From: a bacterium
GTDB lineage: Bacteria; Spirochaetota; JAHITG01
Assembly: GCA_028711675.1 (NCBI GenBank)
Contig: JAQTRT010000200.1
Span: 1-5,907, forward strand
Direction: 5' to 3'
Length of the DNA stretch: 5,907 nt
In this document: positions 5,417-5,907 of the stretch, in pieces
Position numbering within the stretch: the stretch's first letter is position 1
How the letters are laid out: every line of letters starts with the position of its first letter
Translations under genes and position numbers: made by a program
The notes under the pieces: model-generated
The model's database searches: none
What the model saw: only the letters and a program-made list of their open reading frames with translations
Told to the model about the DNA's origin: nothing

Positions 5417-5907
5417 ATGAAATTATTGAAAAAGATCTTAATGGGATTTTGCCTGGTTATTGGTTTAATATTGATTATTATCGCAATTCAATATGTATGG
5501 CACGGTAATCCGAAATCAGTATCGAATAAATTAAAGAAAACAATTGTTGCGCACAGGGGATTGCATATTAATTATCGAAAAGGGACTTACGATCCCAGAA
5601 CCGGATGTGAAGCAGAACATATTTATCCGCCAAGCCATGATTATATCGGCAATACAATCAGATCGATAAAAGCTGCATATGGATTTGGCGCGGATATTGT
5701 GGAAATAGACATCCGGAAAACCTCAGATAATGATCTGGTTATTTTTCATGATTACATGCTTGATTGCAGGACAGACGGAACAGGACTTGTTGCAGGACAT
5801 GATGTCAGCTATTTAAAGAAGCTTGATATCGGGTATGGCTATACGGCAGATAATGGAAAATTCTTCCCTTTCCGCGGAAAAGGGATCGGGCTCATGCCCA
5901 CACTGGA
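5417..5907 (+). CDS. Membrane-anchored glycerophosphodiester phosphodiesterase family protein, 5' part
   Basis: The frame is open from ATG 5417 to the window edge (163 full codons). Residues about 7-27 form one hydrophobic helix after a basic K-L-L-K-K start. No lipobox is seen (C12 sits in M-G-F-C), so this is probably an uncleaved membrane anchor with the enzyme outside the cytoplasm. Then come GDPD landmarks: I-V-A-H46-R-G, G-N-T-I-R-S-I (78-84), A-D-I-V-E96-I-D98-I-R-K-T-S-D-N-D-L-V-I-F-H111-D, and L-D-C-R-T-D-G-T-G. H46 and H111 match the catalytic histidines, and E96 and D98 the metal ligands. The insert before G-N-T (C64 ... I-Y-P-P-S-H) and the later L-D-I-G-Y-G-Y-T-A-D mark a GDPD subgroup. 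Such enzymes split glycerophosphodiesters to glycerol-3-phosphate and an alcohol. The usual E-N-T is G78-N-T here. The start has a weak GGAAA site at 5406-5410. The C-terminal part, including a third metal ligand, is outside the window. Confidence 0.85.
   Translation, partial: MKLLKKILMGFCLVIGLILIIIAIQYVWHGNPKSVSNKLKKTIVAHRGLHINYRKGTYDPRTGCEAEHIYPPSHDYIGNTIRSIKAAYGFGADIVEIDIRKTSDNDLVIFHDYMLDCRTDGTGLVAGHDVSYLKKLDIGYGYTADNGKFFPFRGKGIGLMPTL

Overview
The window carries most of the 3' half of an operon for a membrane-bound, hydrogenase-4-like (Hyf/complex I-like) redox complex. It is followed by a sharply AT-rich accessory stretch and then the 5' part of a glycerophosphodiester phosphodiesterase gene. 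All supported genes are on the + strand. The host looks like a bacterium: GGAGA-type ribosome binding sites precede most starts and a sigma70-like promoter is visible. Local GC is about 50% in the operon (hand-counted on sample lines) and about 25% in the small gene at 4855-5220. The sequence alone does not fix a phylum. An anaerobic or environmental lineage is a guess from the type of complex.

Layout. 1-163 is the C-terminal end of a HyfC/HycD (NuoH-like) membrane subunit. 180-821 is a HyfE-like (NuoK-related) subunit, and 823-2247 a HyfF-like (NuoL/M/N, antiporter-like) subunit. 2314-3801 is a fused NuoC-NuoD (HyfG-like) subunit, and 3880-4632 a two-cluster ferredoxin fused to a NuoB-like (HyfI-like) subunit. 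The order C-E-F-G-(H+I) follows the E. coli hyf order, with hyfD absent and hyfH apparently merged into hyfI.

The main biological point is that the HyfG-like protein has none of the four cysteines that bind Ni-Fe. The L1 motif reads E-S-I-A-G-D-T-A and the C-terminal motif reads S-F-N-L-S-Y-C-G-H-D-L. The protein also ends where a mature hydrogenase large subunit would end after processing. The complex is therefore best read as an energy-converting hydrogenase-related (Ehr-type) complex, not a hydrogenase. It probably passes electrons from a ferredoxin-like donor through Fe-S clusters and couples this to ion movement by HyfC/E/F. Its electron acceptor is unknown.

Two near-identical hairpins sit in the two longer gaps of the operon (2259-2284 and 3820-3841). 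They differ by a compensated base-pair change, which points to a mobile or REP-like palindrome family or a conserved RNA structure.

From 4633 to about 5400 the DNA becomes strongly AT-rich. It holds an unrecognised 121-residue three-helix membrane protein with an odd Asn/Cys-rich tail. A 130-bp MITE-like element (5220-5349) with perfect 18-bp terminal inverted repeats follows, each arm itself a hairpin, plus a central hairpin. Six bases beyond the element starts a good TTGACA-17-TATATT promoter, followed by the GDPD-family gene (5417 to the window end, incomplete).
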